Made by a program: the position numbers and the translations under genes. Positions 13,501 to 24,700 of a stretch of 64,000 bases of DNA are shown one piece after another. The notes beneath the pieces were generated by a model, which saw only the letters and a program-made list of their open reading frames with translations, had not been told where the DNA came from and searched no databases. Every line of letters begins with the position of its first letter. Positions within the stretch are counted from its first letter, which is position 1. Source of the DNA: Isoetes taiwanensis (taxonomy: Eukaryota; Streptophyta; Lycopodiopsida; Isoetales; Isoetaceae); assembly GCA_021234155.1 (NCBI GenBank), contig JAJEKV010000031.1, positions 3,721,854 to 3,785,853 on the forward strand, given 5' to 3'.

Positions 13501-14200
13501 GAGCTTATTTCTTCGCTTTTTCTTCTTGGTTAAACCAAGAGCAACCGGGCAAAACCCAATTCATTTAGCCAAGTCCTAATCCCAGCCCCTATTTTGGCCA
13601 AGACCCATGTGATTAAATAAATAAAATTTGTTCATTTCAAGCCCTGCGATGGTCGGCGATGCAGGAAAAGCTTGGCCGGAATAGGTTTGGGTAGATGCGC
13701 TTTAACTAGCTAAAGAACAAAAAGAAAAGGTGGAAACTCTCACAGCTTATTATTACCTAAATCCGAAGCGACTAACTCAAAAACGAATCCAGTACCAAGC
13801 ATCTAACTCTATTTATACTCAAAGAAACCACGGTTTCAACATCGAATGATCTCGCGATGATTTCACAAATATCCCGGAGGTGGCTGTGGTTGTGCTACTT
13901 TATCTTCAGATAATCCGCGCCAATGACCCGCTAATGCTGTGCCGATGAGGTAGATAAGAGAGAACGCTGGCGGCCGAAATTTTTCCCCTTTTAACAAGCA
14001 TATTTTTGCCCCTAAAACACGTAATGACAATCCGCCAATAATAATTACATTAGATATATATATACGCAGTATTTATGAGATTTTGAATTAAAATTGCCGG
14101 AATCACGAAAAAATGGAGTACCCTCTTGATGAGTATAATTCAACTGCGGTTTTTTTACATCCTCTTCAAAAGCATTAAAGCTTTGTACCTAACCGCTGCA
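7569..14200 (+). other. Unassigned 6.6 kb between 5' LTR and gag-pol
   Basis: Plant chromoviruses usually have only a short leader here. 7.6-11.1 kb has a GC content like the LTRs and holds frames that do not add up to a known protein; one at 10504-10776 is Glu/Asp/Lys-rich. 11.17-13.6 kb is clearly more AT-rich and includes small tandem repeats: a roughly 100-bp unit with GAGCTTATTTC at about 13290, 13400 and 13500, and a ~35-bp unit ending in CTATTATGCTCA at 13095-13140. The composition change suggests an inserted segment. I found no second reverse transcriptase or transposase. Confidence 0.45.
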
Positions 14201-16240
14201 AAATATGCTCTCTCATTCATTCCAACCATATGTTGCAGAGGAAACCATTTGGGAATATGGAGGAAAGAATCACCATATGGTTAGAGAGACGATCCCACCA
14301 CCGGATCACCGCCACTATGGCCGTAGATATGGCATCCGGTGAGGGAGGGAGCGGCTATGAGATCTAACCACGCCGCTTAGGAGAACTCACGACCGACAAA
14401 GGGCTGGAGATAGCTAATATCCTTAGATCGAAGCTCTTGAAGATCTTGAAGATGACCCCGCGGTCGCACTGACCATCGGAATATGAGCGTGCACTAAGCC
14501 TTCGAAAACGACGCTAACGACCCACCTTTGGCAACTCTTATGCTATGCGGCGCTCTTTAACCTTTCTCGACATCAGCCCGACATGGGAGTACCAAGCAAT
14601 CATCAGTTCGCCTCGGCACGCTTATAAACTCGTCCGAGCCGCATCGAGAGTACTCGCCACGCGACCTCGTATTCCTCACTCGCCAACCCCTAGGCTTGGT
14701 CTCTTCCGTTATATTTTCTTTGTTATGCGGTTACGCCGCGGTGCAAGTAGAACTTTAAAAGTTTCCATCAGATCATACCTACTTTTATCTCAACCCCGTA
14801 TCAATCAACTTGTTGTTGTACTCGCACCGAATGAAATAAAAATATTGTTTTCTCTGTATATACTTTTGTCTCGACACTTAAAAGGGATTGCATTAATGTA
14901 AATCGCTTTTATATATTCATGAATGCTCCCCTATAGATCTGTAATGTAACGCCGCTAAGTAAACACCCCTCCAACGCCGCGAGGCTTCCACCAACAGAAT
15001 TGATGTTAATGAAAAGGCACCGCTAATTACGTGCCTATGTCTTGCATACCAATCCATCAGCTACAAACTCAGAGGACGGACCGAATTACCGTTAATTATT
15101 GAGTCCACTCGCGACAACAGCCCATCTCCTCCCGCAGCTAGCCCTCAGACTGCATTAAAGGAGGACTCATGCTAAGCGCCATCGGTTCCTTCTATGATAG
15201 CGCCAGCTTTTCCTCACATTCAACCACTTCCGCCGTCCCTATCGACAGCTGACCATTCAAGGCTTAAGGATAAGGAATAACAAAACAGCTTGATGGGCTA
15301 CCATCACTAAAGTATATGGAAGAACCTGGTTATTCGGGCTTGATGGGAAATCCAGAGAGGTCAATGCAAAATCTTGGTTGGACGAAATGCAGCGAATTCG
15401 AAGTCCTATGGAATGACAGAGAAAGATACGTGGAAGGTTGCCACCACCAACCCACAGGGCCGCCTGTATTTTCTGGTGGAAGGGTTACTGCAGCTAAGCA
15501 CCGGATGAGCAAGTATGCAAGTTCGCTAGGTTCGCTATGCTTTTAACGATACGCGGCCTTCGGCGACAAAATGCCAACATATTCGCACCTTCTACAAAGT
15601 TGGGAACAGTATGAAGCAATACGTCCGCGCGTGCCTACAATCGGTTTTAATTCATGCGTTTGAGGTTGTATACCGTGAATGAATGAGAAAAGGGCAGTAG
15701 AGGTTACATAGCGGCCGTCCCCTATCCATTAAACGCGATGGTCAAGGCTATAGACCCAAAGTCAAGAGTGCAGGCTTTTAAGCCAAGGCATTAAGCCTTC
15801 AGGAAGACACGCCAAGGGAACCAAGATTCCCGGGCGACCGCCTCCTTACTCTCAAGTAGCCACGGTCAGCTCATTAATCTTACAAAACCCCGCTCGCTAA
15901 AGTCCGTACCCTCTCAAAGATAATTCTACTACTGCGCCAGAGAAGAAAGTCGCCTTTAGCAATTTTCGTGATAGCGTAACAAATGCCCAGAAGGGGAAGT
16001 TCTGTGGGCCCCCATACCATTCCTAAAGAGGTTTATAGAACAGTTCACGATAAGGCATGCCACGGCGGCATGAGGCCCGACACTTCATGCACTGCCCGTA
16101 CGTCACGCTAGATCGCCAACCTGCCATGGTCGACTGGATTGGGAAGATCTCGAGTCCAATCTTGTCAGCGCAGGACGAGGCTCCCGAAAGCACATTCATG
16201 CGAAGCGCCTCATATTCTTGCCGCTATGTTCGCAACGCCT
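14200..16240 (+). pseudogene. Probable gag remnant with a zinc-knuckle-like end
   Basis: By position, just upstream of the protease, this should be gag, which encodes the capsid and nucleocapsid that package the element's RNA. The capsid part is not recognisable. Near 16057-16100 the frame reads RHEARHFMHCP, which could be the His/Cys half of a CCHC zinc knuckle; the first two Cys are not clear. The longest frame (14545-14901, 118 codons) is basic and has no signature. The assignment rests mainly on position. Confidence 0.35.
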
Positions 16241-16600
16241 AAAGTCACTCTTCAAGTTATTTCTACAATAGGCCAAGTAGACAAGTAGAAGCCCTTCATA
16301 TAATTTGACACGACACGTAGTACGATAATTTTGTTGCTTCTCCTAGACGCCCGTACCGGCACTGAAACGCTGGAGAGATCCCGACTCCAAGCCAGCCACA
16401 TTAGCCACGGTGAAGAACGTATTAATACTCATGACCGGCCAAACCTTAAATGCAGCCACAAAATGCCTGCCTCTTTGGCAATCGAAGTTAATGGACATTG
16501 GCAAATATGATCTTATTGTGGGGAATGGAGTTTTTGAAGGCTCGCTAAGGCCAACATGGGATCAGAGAAACTGAGGTCACCTTCAATCGCCAATGGAGCA
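16240..16600 (+). pseudogene. Retropepsin-like protease remnant of the gypsy element
   Basis: The family is an aspartic protease that cuts the Gag-Pol polyprotein. The clearest trace is near 16490-16545: one frame reads DIGKYDLIVG and the next frame continues as MEFLKA, together giving the usual end of Ty3/gypsy retropepsins. A single-base shift separates the halves. A possible active-site segment lies near 16305, where FDT is followed by a disturbed reading of the expected Gly-Ala. It lies between the gag position and reverse transcriptase, as expected. Confidence 0.6.
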
Positions 16601-16789
16601 CGTGGTGACTATAAAAGGTGATTCATTCCACCGCTATGCGCAAATAATGTCAATGTTAGAAAGTTTTACGCCAGTGGATGAACTCCTTTTAATTCCCCAT
16701 TAAACTTTGCCTCCATTGAGTCGACTCAAGCGAAGCAAGTAATCGACGCTACCACTCGTGACATTACAATTCTTCGAATTTAGCCGACA

Positions 16790-17680
16790 TCTTTTTCCAG
16801 GATGAGATCCATGCCAAGCTTCCTCCTTTTAGAGGGGTGGTAGAATGTGAGATAACTTGAACTGCACGGCTCACCAAAGAAGGCCCCGGGTGATCAATGA
16901 GTCCTCCTGAGTTAGCGTGAGCTTAAGAAACAACTACAAGAGTTAACCTCGGGTTTATCTTAGTGTTTCAATCTTTTCATTTGGCTTCCTATTCTTTTGT
17001 CAAGAAGAAAGATGGCTCCGCGACGTGTATTGATTATAGGCAACCAAGCATACCATCAAGAATCGCTTATGCCTTGGGTTTTAGGCGATGATCTTATGGA
17101 CCGCTTACAAGGCAAAATATTTCTCAAAGATTGATTTCATACCCGTACCATCGATAAGGATAAAGGAGGACATTCATAAGTCCGCTCGCGACCGTGATAT
17201 GGGCATTATGAATATCATGCCTTTGATTGACCAATGCCCCTCGCGAACGCTTATGCGCGTTGATGAATGACATCTTCCTCGCCAATACTTGATGACTTTG
17301 TTGTCATTTCTTTTCGATGACATTCTCCCCCATAGTAAAACCTTTGGCAAAGAACATGAACAACATCTCGATTAGCTTTGCGTATTTACACTTTACCCAG
17401 CTCTTCTCAAGTTCTCTAAATGCAAGTTCGCCACCGGTGGGTAACTATTTGGGGCATATTATTTCAGCGTAAGGAATTGCTACGCATCTACCAAGATAGA
17501 AGCAAGAGCGATCAGCCCATGCCGCCTAATGTTTCGAGGTCCCGAAGCCTTTGGGACTCGCAGGATATTATCTGGAATCTTGTTAAGGATTTTGCAACAA
17601 TTGCCGCATTCTTTACTGGCCTTCACAAGGCATGAGAAAGTGAAGATTGATGGAACAATAAGCAACAAAAAGTCCAAGCC
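16790..17680 (+). pseudogene. Ty3/gypsy reverse transcriptase remnant
   Basis: This domain copies the element's RNA into DNA. At 16996-17040 one frame reads FVKKKDGSATCIDYR, the standard entry into the gypsy RT core. KYFSKID follows near 17110, carrying the first catalytic Asp. IRIKEDIHKSA lies near 17150. The second catalytic pair is in LFDDILPHSKTFGKEHEQ, with the two Asp codons at 17316-17321. Near 17590, VKDFATIAA marks the connection to RNase H. All landmarks are in order and at normal spacing, but small indels put them in different frames, so no full domain can be made. Confidence 0.9.
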
Positions 17681-17689
17681 TACGAAGCT

Positions 17690-18110
17690 CAAGGATGCTT
17701 TAACATCCGCACCTGGCCCTTACCTTGCCCGACTCAAAAGGATAACTTCCAGCCACCGATGCTAGTAAGATATACCTATGGAGTTTCTTAATGCGTGAGG
17801 GGAGAGTTGTTGCCTACTTATTCAAAGAAGATGAATGATGCAGAGCAAATGATATCCTACCCATGATCGAGTTGTCGCGCTTGTTCGTGCCTCCCGTGAT
17901 TTGAGACACTACCTTCTTGGTAGAAGATTTCAGCCGGATACTGATCATCGTGAAAGTTCTCCGCTTTATTTATCCACCCAAACCAAATCTAAATCTCCGT
18001 CAAGCAGATGGATGGAATTCCTCGAGAATGTATGACTTCGAAGATTGTATACAAGCTGAAGCATAACGTGGTTGCGATGCTTTGTCACGCCATCCCCTGA
18101 CCCATTGTAA
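17690..18110 (+). pseudogene. RNase H remnant of the gypsy element
   Basis: RNase H removes the RNA strand from the RNA-DNA hybrid. Landmarks are REGRVVAY near 17797, which aligns with the family's first-strand segment, and HYLLGRRFQPDTDH at 17908-17949, which holds the last part of the active-site region (the family usually has a T-D-H here). The two lie in different frames with stops between them. The domain directly follows the RT remnant. Confidence 0.8.
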
Positions 18111-18359
18111 CGCCATTTCCACACTCACCGAAGTTTGGGAAGCGTGAGGAATTACCGGGCCACGTGATCCCCGACTCGTAATATTTGGAAAGTTTGGGTA
18201 AGGAAGCCCTGCACTCAATAAAGAACGAAGCATTCCGCTCATATAAGAAAAAGAGGGCAATTTTATTATATCACAAAGATAAGTTGTGTGTTCCAAACAC
18301 TTCGTGGGTACAAAGTTTCGATTCTCCATGACACACAATAACAACCCTATATGACATGT

Positions 18360-19320
18360 TTTATGAAAACTACTTTAAGATCCGGCCTATTTTTGGCCTT
18401 CTCGATGAAGAAGGATATTGCTAGGTACATCAAGCAAAGGTCAGTTTGTCATTGAAACCAAGGCCGAAAGCAATTAAGAGTTCCTGAGAGTTGGGTAACT
18501 TTGATGCCCAACGCCAAGTGGGGAAGTCATAACCATGGATTTCAGGGCTTCCACCACTCCGCGGATACATGATAATAAACGTCGCGGGTCGACAAATTAT
18601 CAAAGATGGCTCACTTCCCGCTGTCGCATCACCTTAATAATCGCTTCGACAATCGCTTCTTGTTTGCAAAAGAAATTTTCAGGTTGCACCGATGCCGCAG
18701 AGTAATTGTATCGTATAGGATCCCGTTTTAATGCTGGCATTCTCGGAAGGATTTCTTCGCCACCATCCGCATCGTTTGCCATGAGTACAAATTCTGCAAT
18801 TAATCCTCGCATTTGTGATGGTCAAACAACGGTCAATCGTATTATCGAAGATATGCTACGAAGCTATGTATATGGCGCAAACAACAATGGGCGGATTGCG
18901 TTTACCCTCGGTAGAGTTCGCCTTATAACAAGATAAAGCAGAGTCTTCAAAAATGTCTCCCTTCATGATAAATTATGGCTATCAATGTCTTACTCCGTGA
19001 CATCGCAGGCACCCTCGCTTCTAAAGTGGAGGTCTCTCAACAACCTCTTTTAGAAATGCGCGTGCCTTGGTGGAGGAAGTCGTTACTTTATTAGCCGCGA
19101 CGCAATGTCGAAGAGTTCTAGCTTTGATAAGCACCGAACCCCCACTCTGATCTTCCGTGGGCTTAACTCCGCTTGGCTTAAGATCAGTAAAGTAAACAAG
19201 CCAAGCTTAAAATTGGTAACTCAGAAGAAGTTGGCACCCAGAGGAAGGCCTGCTCAGATTAATGAACGCTGGGAGAACAAGCATATCAATTTGGACTTGC
19301 CACCTTGAAGATCCACAAGG
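18360..19320 (+). pseudogene. Integrase remnant of the gypsy element
   Basis: Integrase joins the DNA copy to the genome. The end of the zinc-binding region shows at 18443-18472 as ETKAES, where the upstream Cys pair is disturbed. ITMDF near 18529-18543 holds the first Asp of the catalytic DDE triad. CDGQTTVNRIIEDML at 18814-18858 contains the region leading to the catalytic Glu. IAGTLASKVEVSQQPL near 19004-19050 and VNKPSLKLV near 19194-19220 belong to the C-terminal part. The frame changes several times, and the second Asp (expected near 18715) is not visible in the SYRIP reading. Confidence 0.85.
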
Positions 19321-19399
19321 TCTTTCACGCGGAGTCTTCTCCGGGGCGTCACACCATCCGAGGAGGTTTTGATACCCCAACTTCCTAGAAATGATTGAA

Positions 19400-19620
19400 G
19401 AGTACTGAAATAAGCGTTCAAGCTCTTCTGATCGAAAGCTTACAAACGTAATTTATGACTCAAATGTTGCAATACTTGGTCAAGTGGGAAGCACTTACAA
19501 ATAAGATGCTACCGTGATGAAGATAGACCTTTGAGAAGCACTATCCCACTTCAAGGAATCTCGTCGCACCATCAATCCATGCTATCAACTCGCCCCTAAG
19601 AAGAAGCTTGAAGGCTTGAT
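19400..19620 (+). pseudogene. Chromodomain at the end of gypsy integrase
   Basis: QYLVKWEALTNK at 19470-19505 matches the heart of a chromodomain (Y-L-V-K-W followed by an acidic or polar turn). In chromoviruses this module sits at the C-terminus of integrase and is thought to direct insertion to chromatin with particular histone marks. A few residues after the motif the usual A-T-W-E reads as A-T-V-M, so part of the aromatic cage is changed or shifted. The frame stops within about 40 codons. Confidence 0.75.
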
Positions 19621-20299
19621 TTGTCGGTGAATCATGTTCTAGAGGGGTAGATGCAACGATATTATAATAATAACTCATGATGAGATCACCTTCGTTCTTC
19701 TAGGACGGGTGTATTGTTGATGCTGACATGACCGCCGAATTGCTAAAAGGCATCTAGTAAATAGATCAACAAGGTCATTCCCGCTATACTCGTGGAATCG
19801 AATCCATTCCTTATGCCACAATGAATTGGTAAGCCGTAGACATGATAGGTAGTCTCTTCTAGATACTTTTCTTTTATTTGTAGGTGGTCCTTCAACCACA
19901 ACTTAATCATATTATTAACCTACGTATATGGTTGTGTGCAAAGCCGCTGAACAAGTCGCCACCGGGCCTTGTATAGAGGGTTGCCGATGACCCAACTTTT
20001 CCTTGCATTGGTTTTGTCTACATGTATGAATTTTGTTGCCCATCGTTTTAAATCTGACTTCTGGCCCCAAACTCCTTTGATGAGTAAGTTTGTATCGCAC
20101 CGGTGCTTGTACTTTCTTTGATATTTTAACTTCAATGTATTAATCGTCCAACTACTATAATCTCAACGATATCGTTATATTTTAACTTCATTTTCTAATT
20201 CGCTTCACGATATGTCTTCGAATTAGTTAACCCCAATGCCGATTTCAATCTTTTCACTACCCTCGAGCGCAATGTTCAACCAATTCCACGATTAACGAC
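19621..20299. other. Untranslated stretch between integrase and 3' LTR
   Basis: No coding content is recognised. A polypurine tract is expected directly before the 3' LTR, but I see none near 20300. It may be lost, or the LTR edge may be misplaced. Confidence 0.4.
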
Positions 20300-21836
20300 A
20301 AATACAGTTATCATCACTCTAAAGGTAATGTTTTCTACCATGGGGTATGGGAACTTTAATTCGTAACCTAGGGGGCTACTCTTAAAGGATTAAATTAGCT
20401 ATGCTAATTTAACACATTAATAATAATAACCTATAACCTAGGAAATTAGGGTTAATTACCATTTGGGAAGGCTTTCACCCGCCCCAATCGATGGGTAAAG
20501 ATAAGGCTAAGTTTGATGTGCCAACTTGACTTCTATCCCCGGATTGACTCCTAAGATCGACTCAAGGAAGGCCGTGAGCCGAGCCATCATACACTGGGCA
20601 GAATCACCATACCGCCGGGTCTCCCCTGCGGAAGCAACAACCTAATTTCAACTCCTGTGAGATGGAGGCTTCCCCATGGAAATGAAAGTCCAAACGCATC
20701 TCGTGTAGTGGCTATGTGAATTCTAGATAACGCTGGTTGTGTCCGCTTCTCGTTTCCTTTCTTTGTGATTCAATCATAGAAACTAACCCCTTGATCGTAC
20801 AAGTTCTCTTTATATCCAATTCTCGTTTCTACCCGGAAGGATGGATTGTTAATTTCGGTTTAATCCTGACTCAAATCCGGGATTACGCGTAGAGACCTTC
20901 CGAACCGCGGTATTGTGGTAGTATGCCTCGATATCAGAGTCCCATTAATTGGGCGCCTCGCGGGGTGACAAGAACCCACCGTCCTAGATGCTATGGTCCG
21001 GGCGAAGCACCGACAAGGAACACGTTGGTGACATGAGGGTGGGGTCTCTCGTGATGAGCATACAAGGCCTCGAGACTTCTACAGCAATAGCCTCATAGCC
21101 TATTACGAGGCCCTGTATGGGGTCCACTCCTCGGTGTAGAGGTGCGATCCGGTGATGGAGCACCTTTGCACTTTGAGTAGATTTAGTGAGTAAGCTCTGC
21201 ACGGATGCTGCCGATGCCGCACGATTTCTAGCTCACCCATGGAACCACCGTGATTCCTGAAGGGGACGCTTCCCCGACCATCTGACCAAAGGCCATGAAC
21301 CTCGAGTAGGCTCAAAGGGTGATCCCTTTGAACCGCTGCTTCTAAGGGGTTATAGCAAAGCTACGCGAATTGACCCATCCGCGAAGTGTGCAATGTGAGG
21401 GGCGATGGAGGGACAACCCTAGTCGATTCTATGCCGCCTAACGCCATGCCAAGACTCTGGGTCAGCCGAGTCTCTGAGGCCCAAATTTCGCCACGATCCT
21501 CACCGAGTCCGAGCTCTGTAGAACCCGGTTTTGGGCGCTTTAGGATTAGATGTACATTCTATGTCGCTGGTATTTTGATGGATGCGCCTACCCTTCGTGG
21601 GTGGTTATTTATGTATATTCCTCGCGGCTTCGTAAGCAACCCTTTGTATTCATGCTTCCGCGACGAGGGAGTCCCATTGAAGGCGGGCTTCAATGACCCC
21701 TTTCAGGTCCTTCTCTTTCTAATCTTCATTTCATAGGTGGCCCTAAATGCATTGAGTACCCCGCTTCATGGTGAGATTCGCCGCCATGGGAGGAAAGTCC
21801 TCGCATGTATACCGGCCCGGTGGTCGTATGGATATT
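20300..21836 (+). repeat. 3' LTR of the gypsy element
   Basis: This is the partner of 6060-7568, with the same order of blocks. It carries extra short GC-rich pieces compared with the 5' copy, for example in the segment around 21040-21060 and at 21480-21560. Similarity ends near 21836, after GATATTCT. Confidence 0.85.
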
Positions 21837-23760
21837 CTGGGAGCCTACGCCGATGCACGCCGAGCCGCCGAAAGTGCCGCTTGAGGCCGTATGCCAGAGA
21901 CTCGCCGAGGGCTTTAATGCCCTCCCCCAACCAATCGATTATGGACGAATAAACACTTACATCGCAATTCACGCTTTGGTACCATCTCTACCGGCGAAGA
22001 CCGAATGATAAAAAGCTCTAGAAAGCAATACATAGAAGCTCCAAAATTGTTAAAGCCTAACCATTGGAGGATAAACGCTTTGAAAATCTAGGAAAACTTC
22101 GAGGAACACAAATCAAGCATGGCCTTCCAAAAACAAGTACTTGCCTACGCCCCGTTTCTTCCTTAAACCCTAAAGCCGATGTACTCAGCAAACTTGGCTA
22201 TGGTGCCCTGAGTTGAGAATGAAGGACTGGCTATGGTGGCCTTCCTAAAAGAAATTGAGCTTCACGATGAAAGAGCGAGGAACATTTCAGGCCATATAGA
22301 AATGACGTAATATACAAGTAATTTGCAGTAAGTGTTATGAATGCTTTAACCAATGCAATCAACAAGCTAACATGTTTATATTTTCTATTGAATCTAAGTT
22401 TTTTTTTACCACTCAATTTTTGGGGTATGGTCTATGGTTTTAGGAATGGTGATTTATGCATCCAGATCAATTCCCCTGGACTCCCCTGTGATTTCGCTAC
22501 ATATTGCATATGGAGACCATATCTCTTAACATACAAACGAACTAGAGAGGTAAACATCTAGCTATTCAAACATAAGCAACTTGAGAAGAACCCCATCAAA
22601 ATAACTCAAACCTTCAAGATTAATATCGATAAACCTATAACTATGGTAACATAAACGACATTTAAGAGGGCATCTATATATCTCGCCATCATATACTTGC
22701 ATTTTTTAGCTAAGCAAAGGAAATTATGCAGCATAGTGTTCGAAAGTAACAGACATGAAGGCCAAGTTAGGTGTTTTCTAAAGACGTCTTTAAAGTTGGA
22801 TAATTGCGTGGGATTTGATGATATGGAAATCAACAAGCAAAAAACGGAGACCCAAATATGGAACCAAGTTGAGTGGGCATTTTTTGACGATATTAGTTTG
22901 AGCATGACAAGTATACATAATGTTAATGAATAGAATACTAACCTAAGAATGGGATAACATCATCAGATAATATTATAAGAGGAAATTACAAACTCATAAT
23001 GCCCTAGCTGCCATGCACTATTGACTTCTATGCATATAAATACAAACTGTCTTATTTCGTCTATTTAGGAAGATGAAGATGTTTTACTTCTGTTGAGTGG
23101 CTAGAAAATGCCTTGTGCACATTGACTTAAGCCATGAAATTGTCTGGCTCTTAAAGCTCTCAAAACTTGGGTATTAAAGTTAAAATGCTTGTCCTCCTCC
23201 TACGCATGCCAATGTTGCATCATGGGTAACTTTAGCCACTTATCCTTCTCGATAAAGCCAATGCCATGTGGCGGCATTCTTCACCACCATTTTTTAAGAC
23301 GCTACAAACATTATTCGCTATCATCACCACTTCTCTTCAGGTTTCTTCATGTAAAACAGGGCACCACCATCACGAGGTTGATGCATGTAAACCGCCCCAA
23401 GGAATTATCTACCACTCCTAAGCAGGCCTCGAATTTAGTTTTTGCACTAACCAGCAAAAATGCCGCCCTTCATCTATAATAATCGGATTTTTGAGAAAAA
23501 CATCCCTAATTTGCCGGATTTCCACCACCTTATAAAAATTTTAATCGGAAAATTTGGCTCGCATCTACTTTATCAAATCGGACATTTCTAACTTTAATCG
23601 GAAATTCTGGGGAGGAACCCCCCTAATTTCGACCCTTGCTCCTAAGGATAGGTTATGTTCGTTGAATGCACCTCTTATTGAGAAATATGCATGTCCATTT
23701 AAAGTCCACATGCCTATGTGGAAGCGTTACATGGTATAAAATTTTAGAAGGTACAAGTCA
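21837..23760. other. Unassigned interval downstream of the gypsy element
   Basis: No gene is recognised. A frame at 22697-22933 (+, 78 codons) and the opposite frame at 22606-22905 (-, 99 codons) are both open; neither has a motif I trust. At 23485-23610 a motif like AATCGGAAATT recurs three or four times. Confidence 0.4.
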
Positions 23761-24217
23761 TGCTTTAATGGGTTTGCGGCCACTTGAAAGAAGGATTACT
23801 CACGTCATATTTGGCCTCAACCTAGCCGCGTACCGTATTTTGATTCGCAAAGCACAGAATTGTCTTACAATTTCAGAAAACTAAGAGAATAACGGATACC
23901 CTTGATCCAAGCTAGGTATTGCCATGTCTTTAGGCTATGGAGGGCTCAAAATCAAGGTGAAGACAAATATTTGTCTCTTGCATGCCAATGGTTGCATCAT
24001 GGAGGACAAAAAACCAGGGCCCAGATAATTAATTGTCTTCCGCATGCCAATGTTGCATCATGGATATACTTCCGCCCAACCGTCATTTTTTCTCAAACCA
24101 CTTGCATTTTTTTGGCAACATGTATCATCTGTTGTTCATCTAGGATCTTGGCGACTACGCATGCCAAACTAGGTTGCATGACACTTCCTTTTCTACCAGC
24201 GCCACATAAATCCCACA

Positions 24218-24574
24218 TTGGAACGAGGCCCACAATGCTACCTGCGCACCCACTTGCCCATGAAAAGACGCAGACTCATTGCCTCCATTCGCACAGGGGC
24301 ACATCATCTTCGAATTGAGACAGGCAGATGGATTGGTGAGCCACGTCAGGACAGGCTCTGTCAATGCTGCCAAATGGGAGTCATTGAGGATGAATCTCAT
24401 ACCCTTCAAAGTTGCCCAGCATATGATCAAATCCGGACGCGCTATGCTGAGTTGGTCAGGCCTGGCCAGCCGCTACATGTGACATTGAGCACGGCATCCG
24501 TACGGATGCTAGGATCATACCTTCAGGAGGTCATGGACATGCGAGATCAGCTATGTCCTCGGGCACGCACTTGA
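24218..24574 (+). pseudogene. C-terminal piece of a LINE ORF2 with a Cys/His cluster
   Basis: The frame runs 118 codons to a stop and is intact over this stretch. It reads LIASIRTGAHHLRIETGRW, then PRQDRLCQCCQMGVIEDE, then SHTLQSCPAYDQIRTRY. This is the usual C-terminal block of many non-LTR retrotransposons: an R-T-G-x-H segment, a Cys pair, an E-D-E-x-H segment and a final Cys-Pro. The Cys/His residues probably bind zinc and help bind nucleic acid near the priming site. The first Met is not a real start, because the reverse transcriptase that should precede it was lost by 5' truncation. The stop is followed at once by the 3' UTR. Confidence 0.85.
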
Positions 24575-24631
24575 CATGTACATACACATTTATTTCACGA
24601 TGATGTATACTTGTACAGTTTGACAGCATTC

Positions 24632-24700
24632 TTATTACTGCCACGGTTTTTCCCTCGAAAACCCTTCGGGGCGGGGGTTTTTTAACCCGGACAGTAATAA
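24632..24700 (+). other. Predicted branched hairpin in LINE 3' UTR (copy A)
   Basis: The outer stem is TTATTACTG (24632-24640) with CAGTAATAA (24692-24700), 9 bp. Two smaller hairpins lie inside: GGTTTT/AAAACC (24645-24650 with 24658-24663) and GGGTT/AACCC (24675-24679 with 24684-24688). The same layout recurs at 43351, 46238 and, decayed, 56013. Confidence 0.65.

Larger units (their letters stand above)
6060..21836 (+). mobile_element. Ty3/gypsy LTR retrotransposon of the chromovirus type, decayed, ~15.8 kb
   Basis: Two direct repeats of about 1.5 kb bracket a region with remnants in the order protease, reverse transcriptase, RNase H, integrase, chromodomain, all on the plus strand. This is the Ty3/gypsy order, and the terminal chromodomain marks a chromovirus. 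Every domain is split over frames, so the copy cannot be autonomous. The total length is well above what I would expect for a chromovirus. The excess is about 6.6 kb between the 5' LTR and the pol part, which suggests nested insertions. I could not place exact TG...CA ends, a target-site duplication, a primer binding site or a polypurine tract. Confidence 0.85.

Noticed and set aside
22606-22933. Harbinger-type transposase end on the minus strand
   Set aside because: Only a vague CLLLSNTMLHNFL-like resemblance; no catalytic residues and no second motif nearby.
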